A program made the translations under genes and the position numbers. From Pectobacterium colocasium (lineage in GTDB: Bacteria; Pseudomonadota; Gammaproteobacteria; Enterobacterales; Enterobacteriaceae): 64,000 nt of DNA. The notes under the pieces are model-generated. The model did not search any database. It saw only the letters and a program-made list of their open reading frames with translations, and was not told where the DNA came from. How positions within the stretch are numbered: position 1 is the first letter of the stretch; every line of letters begins with the position of its first letter. The stretch lies in the NCBI RefSeq assembly GCF_020181655.1, contig NZ_CP084032.1, positions 3,968,001-4,032,000 on the forward strand, given 5' to 3'. Positions 54,798-64,000 of the stretch are shown piece by piece.

Positions 54798-54813
54798 TGC
54801 GTATCTGCCCGCA
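54798..54813 (+). promoter_or_regulatory. Candidate CRP-S (Sxy-dependent) site of the pilin genes
   Basis: TGCGTATCTGCCCGCA keeps TGCG and CGCA at the spacing of the CRP-S form TGCGA-N6-TCGCA, which in gamma-proteobacteria needs Sxy and marks competence and type IV pilus promoters, including ppdD. It lies 160 bases before the ppdD start. Two core bases differ. Confidence 0.35.
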
Positions 54814-54972
54814 AAAATTTTTCAACGTTCTGCAAATCGCTAAAAACACGTCGGAGCGCTTTCCTGTTTTGATTTTCCCCACTCGTCAGACATCACGCCC
54901 TTTTCTATGCTGCCGGCTATCCGTATGGATTTGTTTGCCAAAAAATTTATATGCAACAACAGGGAAATCAAC

Positions 54973-55419
54973 ATGACAACACAACAAGGATTCACACTGA
55001 TTGAGCTGATGATCGTCATTGCGATCGTCGCCATCCTCAGCGCGATTGGCGTCCCCGCCTATCAAGGCTATCTGCAAAAAGCAGCGCTGACGGACATGCT
55101 GCAAACCATGGTGTCTTACAAAACACCGGTCGATCTCTGCGGTCTGGAAAATGCCGGCTTTACGGCCTGCAACGCAGGTAACCAGGGCATTCCTGGGAGC
55201 AAATCCTCACGCTATGTCAGCGCCGTTAGCGTCGCCCAAGGGGTGATTACGCTCACCGGACAATCCACTCTGCAAGGGCTGCGCGTTATTCTGACGCCAA
55301 CGTGGGATACCGAAACTGGCGCTTCACGCTGGACGAAAAACTGCGCCACAGATGGCGGCGCAGAGAGCCTGCAATCCGCCTGCCAGGACGTTTTCCGTTT
55401 CGATAACACAGCAGGTTAA
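54973..55419 (+). CDS. ppdD: Type IV pilus major prepilin PpdD
   Basis: A 148-residue prepilin. The leader MTTQQG is cleaved by prepilin peptidase before the methylated Phe of FTLIELMIVIAIVAIL, with Glu5 present. The C-terminal globular part contains paired cysteines (CGLENAGFTAC and CATD to SAC). ATG 54973 follows AGGGA; an upstream open frame is rejected. It leads the ppdD-hofB-hofC cluster. Confidence 0.93.
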   Translation: MTTQQGFTLIELMIVIAIVAILSAIGVPAYQGYLQKAALTDMLQTMVSYKTPVDLCGLENAGFTACNAGNQGIPGSKSSRYVSAVSVAQGVITLTGQSTLQGLRVILTPTWDTETGASRWTKNCATDGGAESLQSACQDVFRFDNTAG

Positions 55420-55421
55420 TC

Positions 55422-56918
55422 ATGACAGACTCATCCTTCTCCTCCGAGCATACGCTCAGCGAGCTACAGACGCTGTGCCGACGTTATCAGGCATTATTGC
55501 TTAGTCTTGATGACCAAACGCTGTCGGTCGCCGTCACAATGTCTCCTTCCGAGGAGATGATTGCCGCGCTGCGTTTCGCCAGCAATCGCCGCATTATGGT
55601 GGAGCAATGGCCACAGGCCAGAATGGAACAGCAGCTTAACCCCGTGAACGCCGTTGCCGAGCCAGCAGAAACCTACCATGCCAGCACTTATCACAATTTC
55701 AGTACTCATAACAGCAGCAGCGGGCAGCAGGATCATGGCGACGACTCCCCCGTGGCACAATTTATCCATCAAACACTGCGTCTCGCCGTTCAACGGCGCG
55801 CCTCTGATATTCACTTTGAACCGTTACCGGACAGCTATCGCGTGCGGCTACGCATTGATGGCGTGCTACAAGCCATCTCCGCCCCACCTCCTGAACTGAC
55901 AAACCGTATTACCGCGCGGCTAAAAATCATGGGCAAGTTGAACATCGCCGAACGGCGGTTACCGCAAGATGGCCAGTTCAGCCTGATGCTGGATCAACAA
56001 GCCTACTCGTTGCGTATCGCTACGCTCCCTGTGCAGCAGGGAGAAAAAGTCGTGTTGCGTATTTTGCAAACACACCAGCAGGAGCTGGTGCTGGATAAAC
56101 TCGGGCTTACCGCAAAAGCATTACAGCAGGTGATTAACGTACTGAGCGCCTCACAGGGGATGCTGTTAGTCACGGGTCCGACAGGCAGTGGAAAAACCGT
56201 CACGCTTTACAGCGCGATACGCTGGCTGAACGAGTGCAGCCGCAATATCTGTAGCGTAGAAGATCCCGTCGAGATCCCTTTGCAGGGCATCAACCAAACG
56301 GCAATCAATCCTAAAGCCGAGTTGGGGTTTGGCCGAGTATTACGTGCGCTGCTGCGACAGGATCCAGACGTGATTATGATCGGCGAAATCCGCGATGTCG
56401 AAACCGCAGAAATTGCAGTAAAAGCGGCACAAACCGGCCATCTGGTCATGTCCACATTGCATACCAATTCTGCCGTAGAAACGCTGACCCGCCTCAGTCA
56501 TCTGGGCATCCCCGGTTATCTGTTAGCCGCGGCATTAAAACTCATCATCGCACAACGCCTTGTACGTCGGTTATGCCCGCACTGCAAAACGCTGGGAGAG
56601 CCGATCCTTTCACTGCCAAACGACGTATGGCAAGGGCCACTGCACCATTGGCAAGCCCGCGGCTGTAGCCACTGTTTCTCTGGCTACTATGGTCGAGTCG
56701 CGATCTATGAATTACTGCCCATCACGCCGGATTTTCAGTCAGCGTTAGCAGGCAACGCCAGCGCAGGGGAATTATCGGCACTGGCTCGCCATTCTGGTTT
56801 CCCAACGTTGCTGGCCGCAGGGCTTGAACGGGTCAATGACGGCCTAACCTCACTCGCTGAAGTTTATCGTGTTGTGGGCGATGAGTACGCCATGAATCAG
56901 GAGGTACAATGCGGCTAG
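55422..56918 (+). CDS. hofB: Type IV pilus assembly ATPase (PilB/GspE family)
   Basis: A 498-residue extension ATPase. Walker A GPTGSGKT is at 252-259, the Asp box and Walker B region are DVIMIGEIRDVETAEIA, the His box is STLHTNSA, and the zinc-binding tetracysteine is CPHC plus CSHC. An N-terminal region of about 105 residues is shorter than the GspII domain of PilB. It begins 2 bases past ppdD and overlaps hofC. Confidence 0.93.
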   Translation: MTDSSFSSEHTLSELQTLCRRYQALLLSLDDQTLSVAVTMSPSEEMIAALRFASNRRIMVEQWPQARMEQQLNPVNAVAEPAETYHASTYHNFSTHNSSSGQQDHGDDSPVAQFIHQTLRLAVQRRASDIHFEPLPDSYRVRLRIDGVLQAISAPPPELTNRITARLKIMGKLNIAERRLPQDGQFSLMLDQQAYSLRIATLPVQQGEKVVLRILQTHQQELVLDKLGLTAKALQQVINVLSASQGMLLVTGPTGSGKTVTLYSAIRWLNECSRNICSVEDPVEIPLQGINQTAINPKAELGFGRVLRALLRQDPDVIMIGEIRDVETAEIAVKAAQTGHLVMSTLHTNSAVETLTRLSHLGIPGYLLAAALKLIIAQRLVRRLCPHCKTLGEPILSLPNDVWQGPLHHWQARGCSHCFSGYYGRVAIYELLPITPDFQSALAGNASAGELSALARHSGFPTLLAAGLERVNDGLTSLAEVYRVVGDEYAMNQEVQCG

Positions 56919-58114
56919 CGCGTTTATATCACTGGCAGGCTATTACGTCCGAAGGTGAGTTTATCGATGGCGAACTCATTAGCACACAACGCCAGCATGC
57001 CTATGCAAGCCTGATAACCCAAGGCTACCAGCCGCTCATCGTAAAGGCAGGCCATTATCTGTCGAGCCGCTATTGGAAGCGCGAACAGCTAGGCGAGTTA
57101 ATCAAACAGCTTGCAGCCCTGCTACAAGCCGGATTGCCGCTGCTGGACGCCCTAAAACTGGTATCGGAACAACATGAGCGCCCCGGTTGGCGCTGTGTAT
57201 TACGGGATATCCGAACCCGTGTTGCGCAGGGAAATTCGTTCTCTGAGGCGTTACAGGAATACCCGCATATCTTTCCCGTTCTGTATCGTTCCCTTATTGC
57301 CGTCGGCGAGTTGACCGGGAAGCTGGACGTGTGCTGCCTACAGTTGGCGCAACAGCAAGAGAAGCAGTCCAGACTGCAACAGAAAGTCATCAAAGCACTA
57401 CGCTATCCCTGCTTTGTTTTGGCAATCGCTGTGCTGGTCAGCATGATGATGTTAACACTGGTTCTACCCGAATTCGCGACGCTCTACTCCTCATTTGATA
57501 CACCGTTACCGTGGTTTACTCGACAGTTGCTTTCTCTGTCAGAAGTCATCACAAGCTACGGATTAATTGGGTTGCTTTCTCTTAGTAGCCTGATCGCGGG
57601 ATATGTCCGTTTAAGGCAGAAAAGACCCTTATGGAAAACCAGAGAACAAGAATGGCTGCTGAAGCTTCCCATCGTATCCAGTCTGTTACGTGGTAAGTCG
57701 CTGAACCAGATATTCAATATTCTCGCTATGACACAACAGGCCGGTTTGACGCTGACTGAAGGGCTGGATGCCGCCGCGACAATCCGTCATCCACTTTATC
57801 AGGATGCGATTCAACAGATGCAGGCGCAGCTGCATCAGGGCACATCGCTATATCATGCCACACAGCATCACGCCACGTTGTTCCCTGCACCCTGTCCACA
57901 GTTGATTCGGGTTGGGGAAGAAACCGGAGCGCTGGATGCGATCTTTATGCAACTGGCAGAATGGCATGAAGGACGGGTACAACAGCAGGCCGATATGCTG
58001 ACCCAAACGCTGGAACCACTGCTGATGATGGTCGTAGGGGGAATGGTTGGGGCGCTGGTGGTTGGCATGTATTTGCCTATCTTCCAACTGGGGAATGTAT
58101 TGGCCGGAGCTTGA
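56909..58114 (+). CDS. hofC: Type IV pilus inner-membrane platform protein (PilC/GspF family)
   Basis: A 401-residue protein with two repeated T2SSF domains and three membrane segments (around 170-195, 215-235 and the C-terminal LMMVVGGMVGALVVGMYLPIFQ). Motifs GNSFSEAL/GTSLYHA with GELTGKLD and GEETGALD mark the two halves. It overlaps hofB by 10 bases. The set ppdD-hofB-hofC lacks secretin and prepilin peptidase here, which lie elsewhere in such genomes. Confidence 0.93.
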   Translation: MRLARLYHWQAITSEGEFIDGELISTQRQHAYASLITQGYQPLIVKAGHYLSSRYWKREQLGELIKQLAALLQAGLPLLDALKLVSEQHERPGWRCVLRDIRTRVAQGNSFSEALQEYPHIFPVLYRSLIAVGELTGKLDVCCLQLAQQQEKQSRLQQKVIKALRYPCFVLAIAVLVSMMMLTLVLPEFATLYSSFDTPLPWFTRQLLSLSEVITSYGLIGLLSLSSLIAGYVRLRQKRPLWKTREQEWLLKLPIVSSLLRGKSLNQIFNILAMTQQAGLTLTEGLDAAATIRHPLYQDAIQQMQAQLHQGTSLYHATQHHATLFPAPCPQLIRVGEETGALDAIFMQLAEWHEGRVQQQADMLTQTLEPLLMMVVGGMVGALVVGMYLPIFQLGNVLAGA

Positions 58115-58201
58115 ACCGACCAATACGGCACCAAAAAGCGACAAGCTACGCTACACCGTACCCGCTACCGTTAGCGGCAGAAAGACGGCGCGAAACAGCA
58201 G

Positions 58202-59242
58202 CTACCCGTTGAAAATACGGTTTTCCTGCTCAGCCACGCGGATAAACGTCGTACGCTTCGTCAGCTCTTTCAAACGGGATGCACCAACATAGGTACAGGC
58301 AGAACGCAGGCCGCCAAGAATATCGCGCACGGTATTGTCTACCGGACCGCGCAGGGGCAATTTCACGGTTTTTCCTTCCGCAGCCCGGTACTCCGCTACG
58401 CCGCCAACATGGCGCTCCATCGCGGACGCAGAGCTCATGCCGTAAAACAACATCATTTTCTCGCCGTTTTCTTCGACGATGGTGCCTTCACATTCATCGT
58501 GCCCTGCCAGCATACCGCCCAACATGACGAAATCGGCTCCGCCGCCAAATGCTTTCGCGACATCGCCCGGCATGGCGCAGCCGCCATCGCTCACGATTTG
58601 TCCACCAAGACCATGTGCCGCATCGGCGCATTCAATCACTGCGGAAAGTTGAGGATAGCCAACCCCTGTTTTAACGCGCGTCGTACAGACAGAACCGGGG
58701 CCAATACCAACTTTCACGATGTCAGCGCCGGAGAGGATCAGTTCTTCCACCATTTCGCCGGTCACGACGTTTCCTGCACAGATAACCTTGTCTGGGCAAG
58801 CCTCACGCGCTTTTTGCAGGAAGGTCACAAAGTGTTCAGAGTAGCCATTTGCCACATCAATACAGATAAATTTCAGCTCGGATGACAGTGCCAGAATCTG
58901 CTTTAACTTGATGAAGTCAGCGTCAGACGTCCCGGTCGAGACCATAACATGACGCAGCACCGATGCCGGTACGCGTTGCACGAACTGGGACCATTGCTCG
59001 ACAGAATAGTGTTTATGAACGGCAGTCAGAACATCAAAAGAGGCCAGTGCTTCCGCCATGCTAAACGTACCCACAGTGTCCATATTAGCTGCGATAATTG
59101 GTACACCGGACCAGTTGCCCCCGGCATGGAGGAAGGTGAATTGACGTTCCAGTTCAACGTCGGAGCGGCTTTTCAGCGTCGAACGCTTTGGCCGGATGAG
59201 AACGTCTTTAAAGCCTAACTTTAAATCTTCTTCAATACGCAT
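58202..59242 (-). CDS. guaC: GMP reductase
   Basis: A 346-residue NADPH-dependent enzyme converting GMP to IMP and ammonia. The catalytic Cys is in [17 protein letters not shown] near residue 186; [17 protein letters not shown] and [13 protein letters not shown] are typical of GuaC and distinguish it from IMP dehydrogenase, which has CBS domains. A weak hairpin CCGCTA/TAGCGG at 58162-58177 lies between it and convergent hofC. The 283-bp gap to coaE shows only AT-rich promoter sequence. Confidence 0.96.
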   Translation of the reverse strand: MRIEEDLKLGFKDVLIRPKRSTLKSRSDVELERQFTFLHAGGNWSGVPIIAANMDTVGTFSMAEALASFDVLTAVHKHYSVEQWSQFVQRVPASVLRHVMVSTGTSDADFIKLKQILALSSELKFICIDVANGYSEHFVTFLQKAREACPDKVICAGNVVTGEMVEELILSGADIVKVGIGPGSVCTTRVKTGVGYPQLSAVIECADAAHGLGGQIVSDGGCAMPGDVAKAFGGGADFVMLGGMLAGHDECEGTIVEENGEKMMLFYGMSSASAMERHVGGVAEYRAAEGKTVKLPLRGPVDNTVRDILGGLRSACTYVGASRLKELTKRTTFIRVAEQENRIFNG

Positions 59243-59525
59243 GAGGTTCGAGCTCCTGGTGAGTGACGGCGGAATACTCAGTATTGCTGCTGAGTGAAAA
59301 AAATAATGCCCTTTACCAGTGACGTTATCATACGCAGGAATAATCCTGCGGCAAGACTGCGATTTTCACTTTATTTGGGATAAAATCAGAGAAATTTACC
59401 TATCGCCGAGCAACGTGATAGCGTGAAACAAACTGCGGTTGATGCCTGATTGGCTTTAGAGGAGCGGGAAGGTATTCCTCCCCCCTTGAAAATAGTAGCA
59501 ATGTTAACTTTTCAACACGGGTGCA

Positions 59526-60152
59526 ATGACATACATCGTAGCCTTAACGGGCGGTATCGGCAGCGGCAAAAGTACCGTAGCCGATGAATTTGCCAAATTA
59601 GGGGCCACTATCGTTGACGCGGATATCATCGCGCGTCAGGTAGTCGAGCCTGGGAAACCCGCGCTGGATGCCATCAGGCTCCGGTTTGGCGACGCTATAC
59701 TCAATATCGATGGTTCATTGAATCGCACCGCACTACGCCAACGGATTTTTTCCTCGCCAGAGGAGAAACAGTGGCTGAATAATTTACTCCATCCGTTGAT
59801 CCATCAGGAAACACAGGCCCAGTTTCAGGCGGCATCCGCACCGTATATTCTATGGGTCGTCCCCCTGCTGGTGGAGAACGGTTTACAACAGCGAGCGCAG
59901 CGTATTCTGGTCGTTGATGTAGACAGAGAGACACAGCTTGAACGCACGCTGGCTCGCGATAGCATCAGTCGGCAGCAAGCAGAAAACATACTGGCAGCAC
60001 AGGCAACCCGAGAACAGCGCCTGGCTTATGCCGATGATATTATTGACAACAGTCGATGCCCAAGCGAGCTGGCGTCACAGGTTGCGGGATTACACCGCCA
60101 TTACCTTGAGCTAGCCGCCTCCGCAGCCGACAGGATGACTAAGAATGAGTGA
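59526..60152 (+). CDS. coaE: Dephospho-CoA kinase
   Basis: A 208-residue P-loop kinase performing the last step of coenzyme A synthesis. P-loop GGIGSGKST is at residues 9-17; [14 protein letters not shown] and [18 protein letters not shown] are the substrate and lid regions. It overlaps zapD by 8 bases. Order coaE-zapD-yacG is that of E. coli. Confidence 0.95.
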   Translation: MTYIVALTGGIGSGKSTVADEFAKLGATIVDADIIARQVVEPGKPALDAIRLRFGDAILNIDGSLNRTALRQRIFSSPEEKQWLNNLLHPLIHQETQAQFQAASAPYILWVVPLLVENGLQQRAQRILVVDVDRETQLERTLARDSISRQQAENILAAQATREQRLAYADDIIDNSRCPSELASQVAGLHRHYLELAASAADRMTKNE

Positions 60153-60897
60153 CGCTTCCTCAACCATTTTATTCGAATACCCGCTGAACGAAAAAACACG
60201 TACCTGGTTGCGTATCGAATCATTATTGCAGCAGCTGCATCAAAACCACTGCCTGACCGATATGGGAAGCGCGCTGACATTTTTTCGTGCTATCGCCGAG
60301 CTGCTTGATGTGCTGGAACGTGGAGATGTGCGTACCGAACTGCTGAAGGAACTAGAGCGACAACAGCAAAAACTGCTGCAATGGAGTGATGTGCCGGGCG
60401 TAGACATGGAACGCATCCATACGTTGAGACGCCAGTTGAAAGATCTGGCCAGCACGCTGATGGCGGCACCGCGGATGGGGCAATTCTTACGGGAAGATCG
60501 CCTGATTGGCATGGTACGCCAGCGGCTCGGTATTCCCGGCGGGTGTTGCAGTTTCGACTTACCGACGCTGCATAGCTGGTTGCATCAGCCCCAGGAACTT
60601 CGTGAGAAGCTGGTTTCTGGCTGGCTTGGTTCGCTATCTCCGCTTAAACACGCGTTGGATATGATCCTGGAACTGATCCGCCACTCCGGTACGTTTCGCC
60701 CGCAAATCAGCCTGAATGGTTTCTTTCAAGACAATGCTTCCGATGCCGATCTGCTGCGCTTGCGTCTTGAACAGGCACATCAGCTCTACCCGCAAATATC
60801 TGGCCATAAAACACGCTATGCCATCCGTTTTCTACCATTAGATAGCGAAAACGGCCACATTCCTCCTCGTTTAACCTTTGAGCTGGCCTGCTGCTAA
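60145..60897 (+). CDS. zapD: Cell division protein ZapD
   Basis: A 250-residue cytosolic protein that cross-links FtsZ filaments at the division ring; formerly YacF. The start [21 protein letters not shown] and the segment [21 protein letters not shown] are conserved in the family. It has an N-terminal helical and a C-terminal beta domain, with no membrane segment. It overlaps coaE. Confidence 0.95.
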   Translation: MSDASSTILFEYPLNEKTRTWLRIESLLQQLHQNHCLTDMGSALTFFRAIAELLDVLERGDVRTELLKELERQQQKLLQWSDVPGVDMERIHTLRRQLKDLASTLMAAPRMGQFLREDRLIGMVRQRLGIPGGCCSFDLPTLHSWLHQPQELREKLVSGWLGSLSPLKHALDMILELIRHSGTFRPQISLNGFFQDNASDADLLRLRLEQAHQLYPQISGHKTRYAIRFLPLDSENGHIPPRLTFELACC

Positions 60898-60973
60898 CCC
60901 CAGCGTCACCGACAGACAAAATGTGTTAAGCATCAGGTATGGATTACGTATCAAATAGAGTGAAAAGAACCTT

Positions 60974-61168
60974 ATGACAACAGAAATTACGACGGTGAAG
61001 TGCCCAACCTGCAAACAGGCGGTCGTCTGGGATGAAACCAGCCTCTATCGCCCGTTTTGCAGTAAGCGTTGTCAGCTCATCGATTTAGGTGAATGGGCTG
61101 ATGAAGAAAAGCGCATCCCCAGTGATGATATGGTTTCTGATAGTGAAGACTGGAGCGAAACGCGGTAA
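60974..61168 (+). CDS. yacG: DNA gyrase inhibitor YacG
   Basis: A 64-residue zinc protein. The four Cys ligands are in CPTCKQ (9 and 12) and CSKRC (28 and 32). The family binds GyrB and inhibits gyrase in E. coli. The acidic tail ([12 protein letters not shown]) is typical. It lies 76 bases after zapD. Confidence 0.95.
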   Translation: MTTEITTVKCPTCKQAVVWDETSLYRPFCSKRCQLIDLGEWADEEKRIPSDDMVSDSEDWSETR

Positions 61169-61231
61169 CAACCACGTTTCGCCACTATAGTTTTCAGGCA
61201 GGGATTTTCAGACAGGCAAAAGTAAAGCCGC

Positions 61232-61627
61232 TTAAAACGATTTCAGCCAGCGGATCATCTCCGCATTCGCTGGCGGAAATTCTTCCTCACGTAATTCTTC
61301 TACGCTCACCCAGCGAGATTCCTGCCCTTCCCGACCATAGGGTTCCCCCTGCCATGTTTCAACCAGGAAGAAATGAAGCGTAATGATTCTTTCTGGCGTA
61401 GAAAATGTTTTGTCGTTTAGCGGTTGGAGCGCGACAGCATCGATGCCCGTTTCTTCACACAGTTCACGAATCAGCGCCTGTGCTGGCGTTTCTCCCTCTT
61501 CAATTTTACCGCCGGGAAATTCCCACATCCCTGCCATGTGAACGCCATCTGGGCGACGAGCAATGAAGTATTGCTGTTCCGCATTGCGAATGATGCCTAC
61601 CGCGACGGATAACTGTTTTTGCGTCAT
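61232..61627 (-). CDS. mutT: 8-oxo-dGTP diphosphatase MutT
   Basis: A 131-residue Nudix hydrolase removing oxidised guanine nucleotides. The Nudix box G-x5-E-x7-REL-x-EE-x-G is complete within residues 38-60 (GGKIEEG through REL and EETG). It is downstream of secA on the same strand, separated by a hairpin. Confidence 0.95.
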   Translation of the reverse strand: MTQKQLSVAVGIIRNAEQQYFIARRPDGVHMAGMWEFPGGKIEEGETPAQALIRELCEETGIDAVALQPLNDKTFSTPERIITLHFFLVETWQGEPYGREGQESRWVSVEELREEEFPPANAEMIRWLKSF

Positions 61628-61656
61628 GACACTTCCTATCAGGTTCTTATCAAGTA

Positions 61657-61679
61657 AAAGGCGGTCAATGACCGCCTTT
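61657..61679 (-). terminator. Terminator between secA and mutT
   Basis: AAAGGCGGTC and GACCGCCTTT form a perfect 10-bp stem with a 3-base loop; minus-strand sequence continues TTTACTTG. It lies 44 bases past the secA stop and 30 bases before mutT. Confidence 0.75.
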
Positions 61680-61722
61680 CTTTTGCACTTATCACATTTT
61701 ATTCGCTGATTTCAGCGGTCAA

Positions 61723-64000
61723 TTATTTCTGTAAGCGGCCGTGGCACTGCTTATATTTCTTGCCTGAACCACATGGGCAAGGATCGTTACGTCCAATTTT
61801 ACGATCCGCCTGCGCCGGTGAACCCGTATTCAGACTGTCTTCTTCCTGATGGCTCAGCTGTTGCTGCCGTGCCAAACGTTCGGCTTCTTCACGGCGCTGC
61901 TGCTCCAGCGCTTCGATCTCTTCCGGCATTCTCACCTGGACTTTGCTCAGCGTGCTGATCACTTCATATTTCAGTGATTCCAGCATCGCGGCAAACATGG
62001 AGAACGACTCACGCTTATATTCTTGTTTCGGATCTTTCTGTGCATAGCCACGCAGATGGATGCCCTGACGCAGGTAATCCATTGCCGCCAGATGCTCTTT
62101 CCACAAGGAGTCCAGCGTCTGCAACATCACGCCTTTCTCGAAGTTGCGCATAACTTCAACGCCAACCACGTCTTCTTTACGATGATAAACCTCAAGCGCC
62201 TGCTGGAAAATACGCTCACGCAGCGTTTCTTCATGCAGCTCGGGCTCTTTATCCAGCCACGCCTTGATCGGCATATCCAGATCGAAATCGTTCTTCAGAC
62301 GTTGTTCCAGTCCTTCGACATCCCACATTTCTTCCAGAGATTCCGGTGGAATGTAGCTGTCGATCGTCGCTTTGAACACATCTTCACGAATGCTGGTGAT
62401 GGTTTCACTGATATCAGATACATCCAACAACTCGTTACGCTGCGTATAGATCGCACGACGCTGATCGTTTGCCACATCATCGTATTCCAGCAATTGCTTA
62501 CGAATATCAAAGTTACGGCTTTCTACTTTACGCTGAGCGTTAGCAATCGCCTTCGTGACCCACGGGTGCTCAATGGCTTCACCTGGCTTCATGCCCAGCT
62601 TACGCATCATGTTAGAAACGCGATCGGAGGCAAAAATACGCATCAGCGCATCTTCCATCGACAGATAGAAACGTGATGAACCCGCATCCCCCTGACGACC
62701 AGAACGACCACGCAGTTGGTTATCGATACGACGAGACTCATGGCGCTCCGTACCGATAATGTGCAAACCACCCGCAGCTAATACAGCATCGTGACGCACT
62801 TTCCAGGCCGCTTTGATTTCTGCAATTTGCTCGTCACTCGGGTTTTCCAGAAGCGCCACTTCCGCCTGCCAGCTACCGCCCAAGACAATATCCGTACCAC
62901 GACCGGCCATGTTGGTCGCGATGGTCACCGCGCCAGCCTGACCCGCCTGAGCAACGATATCAGCTTCCATGGCGTGGAATTTCGCGTTCAACACATTATG
63001 TTTGATACCCGCTTTTTCCAGCGCATGAGAAACCACTTCCGATTTCTCGATGGAGATCGTACCGACCAAAATCGGCTGACCTTTTGCTGAACGCTCTTTG
63101 ATATCTTCAATGATGGCATCGATTTTTTCCTGCTCGGTCATATAGACCAAATCAGGTAAATCTTTACGAATCATCGGACGGTTGGTCGGCACCACAATCG
63201 TATCCAGCTTGTAAATAGAGCTGAACTCGAACGCTTCAGTATCTGCCGTACCGGTCATACCCGCCAATTTTTCATACAGGCGGAAATAGTTCTGGAAGGT
63301 AATGGAAGCCAGCGTCTGGTTTTCATTCTGAATCGTTACCTTCTCTTTTGCTTCCACCGCCTGATGCAAGCCGTCGGACCAGCGACGCCCCTGCATGGTA
63401 CGGCCCGTGTGCTCGTCAACGATGATCACTTCACCGTCTTTCACAATGTAATCGACATCGCGGGTAAACAGCACATGCGCACGCAGTGCGGCGGTTACAT
63501 GGTGCATCAGCATAATGTTCGTTGGGGAGTACAGTGATTCTCCCTCTTCCATAATGCCTTCTTTCACCAGCAGTTCTTCGACCAGAACCAGACCACGCTC
63601 GGTGAGGTTAACCTGACGCGCTTTTTCATCAACAGAGAAGTGACCTTCACCGTGGAAGGTATCTGAATCCTCTTTCTCCTGACGGATCAGGTGAGGAATA
63701 ATTTTATTGACGCTGATATACAGTTCGGAGCTATCTTCAGCCGGACCGGAAATGATCAGTGGCGTACGCGCTTCATCGATCAGGATGGAGTCAACCTCAT
63801 CCACCAGCGCGTAGTACAATTTACGCTGCACGCGCTCTTCTGGGCTGAACGCCATGTTGTCGCGCAGGTAGTCAAAACCGTATTCGTTATTGGTACCGTA
63901 AGTAATGTCTGCGGCATAGGCTTCACGCTTCGCAGGAGCAGGCATCCCCGGCAGGTTGATACCAACGCTCAGGCCAAGGAATTCAAACAACGGGCGGTTA
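61723..64000 (-). CDS. secA: Protein translocase ATPase SecA, N-terminus beyond the right edge
   Basis: The window holds about 758 C-terminal residues, starting in [18 protein letters not shown]; roughly the first 140 are missing. Visible are the [12 protein letters not shown] motif (Walker B), the preprotein cross-linking region, nucleotide-binding domain 2 with [14 protein letters not shown] and RGRSGRQGD, the helical scaffold, and the C-terminal zinc finger [15 protein letters not shown] that binds SecB and phospholipids. Compared with E. coli the linker before the finger is shorter. It drives Sec-dependent export at the inner membrane. Confidence 0.97.
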   Translation of the reverse strand, partial: NRPLFEFLGLSVGINLPGMPAPAKREAYAADITYGTNNEYGFDYLRDNMAFSPEERVQRKLYYALVDEVDSILIDEARTPLIISGPAEDSSELYISVNKIIPHLIRQEKEDSDTFHGEGHFSVDEKARQVNLTERGLVLVEELLVKEGIMEEGESLYSPTNIMLMHHVTAALRAHVLFTRDVDYIVKDGEVIIVDEHTGRTMQGRRWSDGLHQAVEAKEKVTIQNENQTLASITFQNYFRLYEKLAGMTGTADTEAFEFSSIYKLDTIVVPTNRPMIRKDLPDLVYMTEQEKIDAIIEDIKERSAKGQPILVGTISIEKSEVVSHALEKAGIKHNVLNAKFHAMEADIVAQAGQAGAVTIATNMAGRGTDIVLGGSWQAEVALLENPSDEQIAEIKAAWKVRHDAVLAAGGLHIIGTERHESRRIDNQLRGRSGRQGDAGSSRFYLSMEDALMRIFASDRVSNMMRKLGMKPGEAIEHPWVTKAIANAQRKVESRNFDIRKQLLEYDDVANDQRRAIYTQRNELLDVSDISETITSIREDVFKATIDSYIPPESLEEMWDVEGLEQRLKNDFDLDMPIKAWLDKEPELHEETLRERIFQQALEVYHRKEDVVGVEVMRNFEKGVMLQTLDSLWKEHLAAMDYLRQGIHLRGYAQKDPKQEYKRESFSMFAAMLESLKYEVISTLSKVQVRMPEEIEALEQQRREEAERLARQQQLSHQEEDSLNTGSPAQADRKIGRNDPCPCGSGKKYKQCHGRLQK

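Overview
The window is enterobacterial chromosome, almost certainly a soft-rot plant pathogen of the genus Pectobacterium. The right half carries the conserved blocks pdhR-aceE-aceF-lpd, acnB-yacL, aroP, ampD-ampE, nadC-ppdD-hofB-hofC, guaC, coaE-zapD-yacG and mutT-secA in the E. coli order. Between and left of these lie blocks that E. coli lacks: a family-11 rhamnogalacturonan lyase, sugar-acid catabolism and several sugar uptake systems, as expected of a pectin degrader. I see no tRNA, rRNA, CRISPR array, phage or intact insertion sequence.

Layout. 1-5.3 kb: a sugar-uptake locus with a periplasmic binding protein, a degenerate kinase-like protein, a BadF-type amino-sugar kinase and a Tat-exported phosphoesterase. 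It is preceded by a perfect CRP site and two identical 16-bp palindromes. 5.7-8.3 kb: a zinc-type ABC transporter behind a textbook Zur box, led by a 36-residue membrane microprotein. 8.4-18.0 kb: a divergent locus. On the minus strand it carries a DeoR regulator, PdxA2 and a DUF1537 kinase (D-threonate/D-erythronate to DHAP). On the plus strand it carries an iron alcohol dehydrogenase, a NanA/DapA-type aldolase, a sodium:solute symporter, a cytoplasmic sialidase-like hydrolase, a YhcH/NanQ-like protein and an SDR. Together these could form a pathway for a plant ulosonic acid; the carbon skeleton and stereochemistry fit Dha of rhamnogalacturonan II. 18.0-22.3 kb: a LacI-family regulator with two tandem DNA-binding domains, divergent from an ascorbate-type PTS and a fructose-6-phosphate aldolase.

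22.4-25.5 kb: yacL and acnB. 25.9-42.6 kb: a roughly 17-kb accessory block inserted between acnB and lpd, with rtcB, a YgaV/BigR-type ArsR regulator, a FepA-type siderophore receptor with a divergent PchR-type AraC regulator, an MmgE/PrpD protein, an orphan lipoprotein, an exported alpha/beta hydrolase, an orphan 207-aa gene, rhamnogalacturonan lyase, an MFS pump, a class-C serine hydrolase and a LysR regulator. 42.6-51.9 kb: the pyruvate dehydrogenase operon with its PdhR box, then aroP. 51.9-64.0 kb: ampE-ampD, nadC, type IV pilus genes, guaC, coaE-zapD-yacG, mutT and most of secA, which runs off the right edge.

Start codons were moved downstream of the longest open frame wherever a ribosome binding site, signal peptide or family length argued for it. 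All functions are read from sequence by eye; no search was run.
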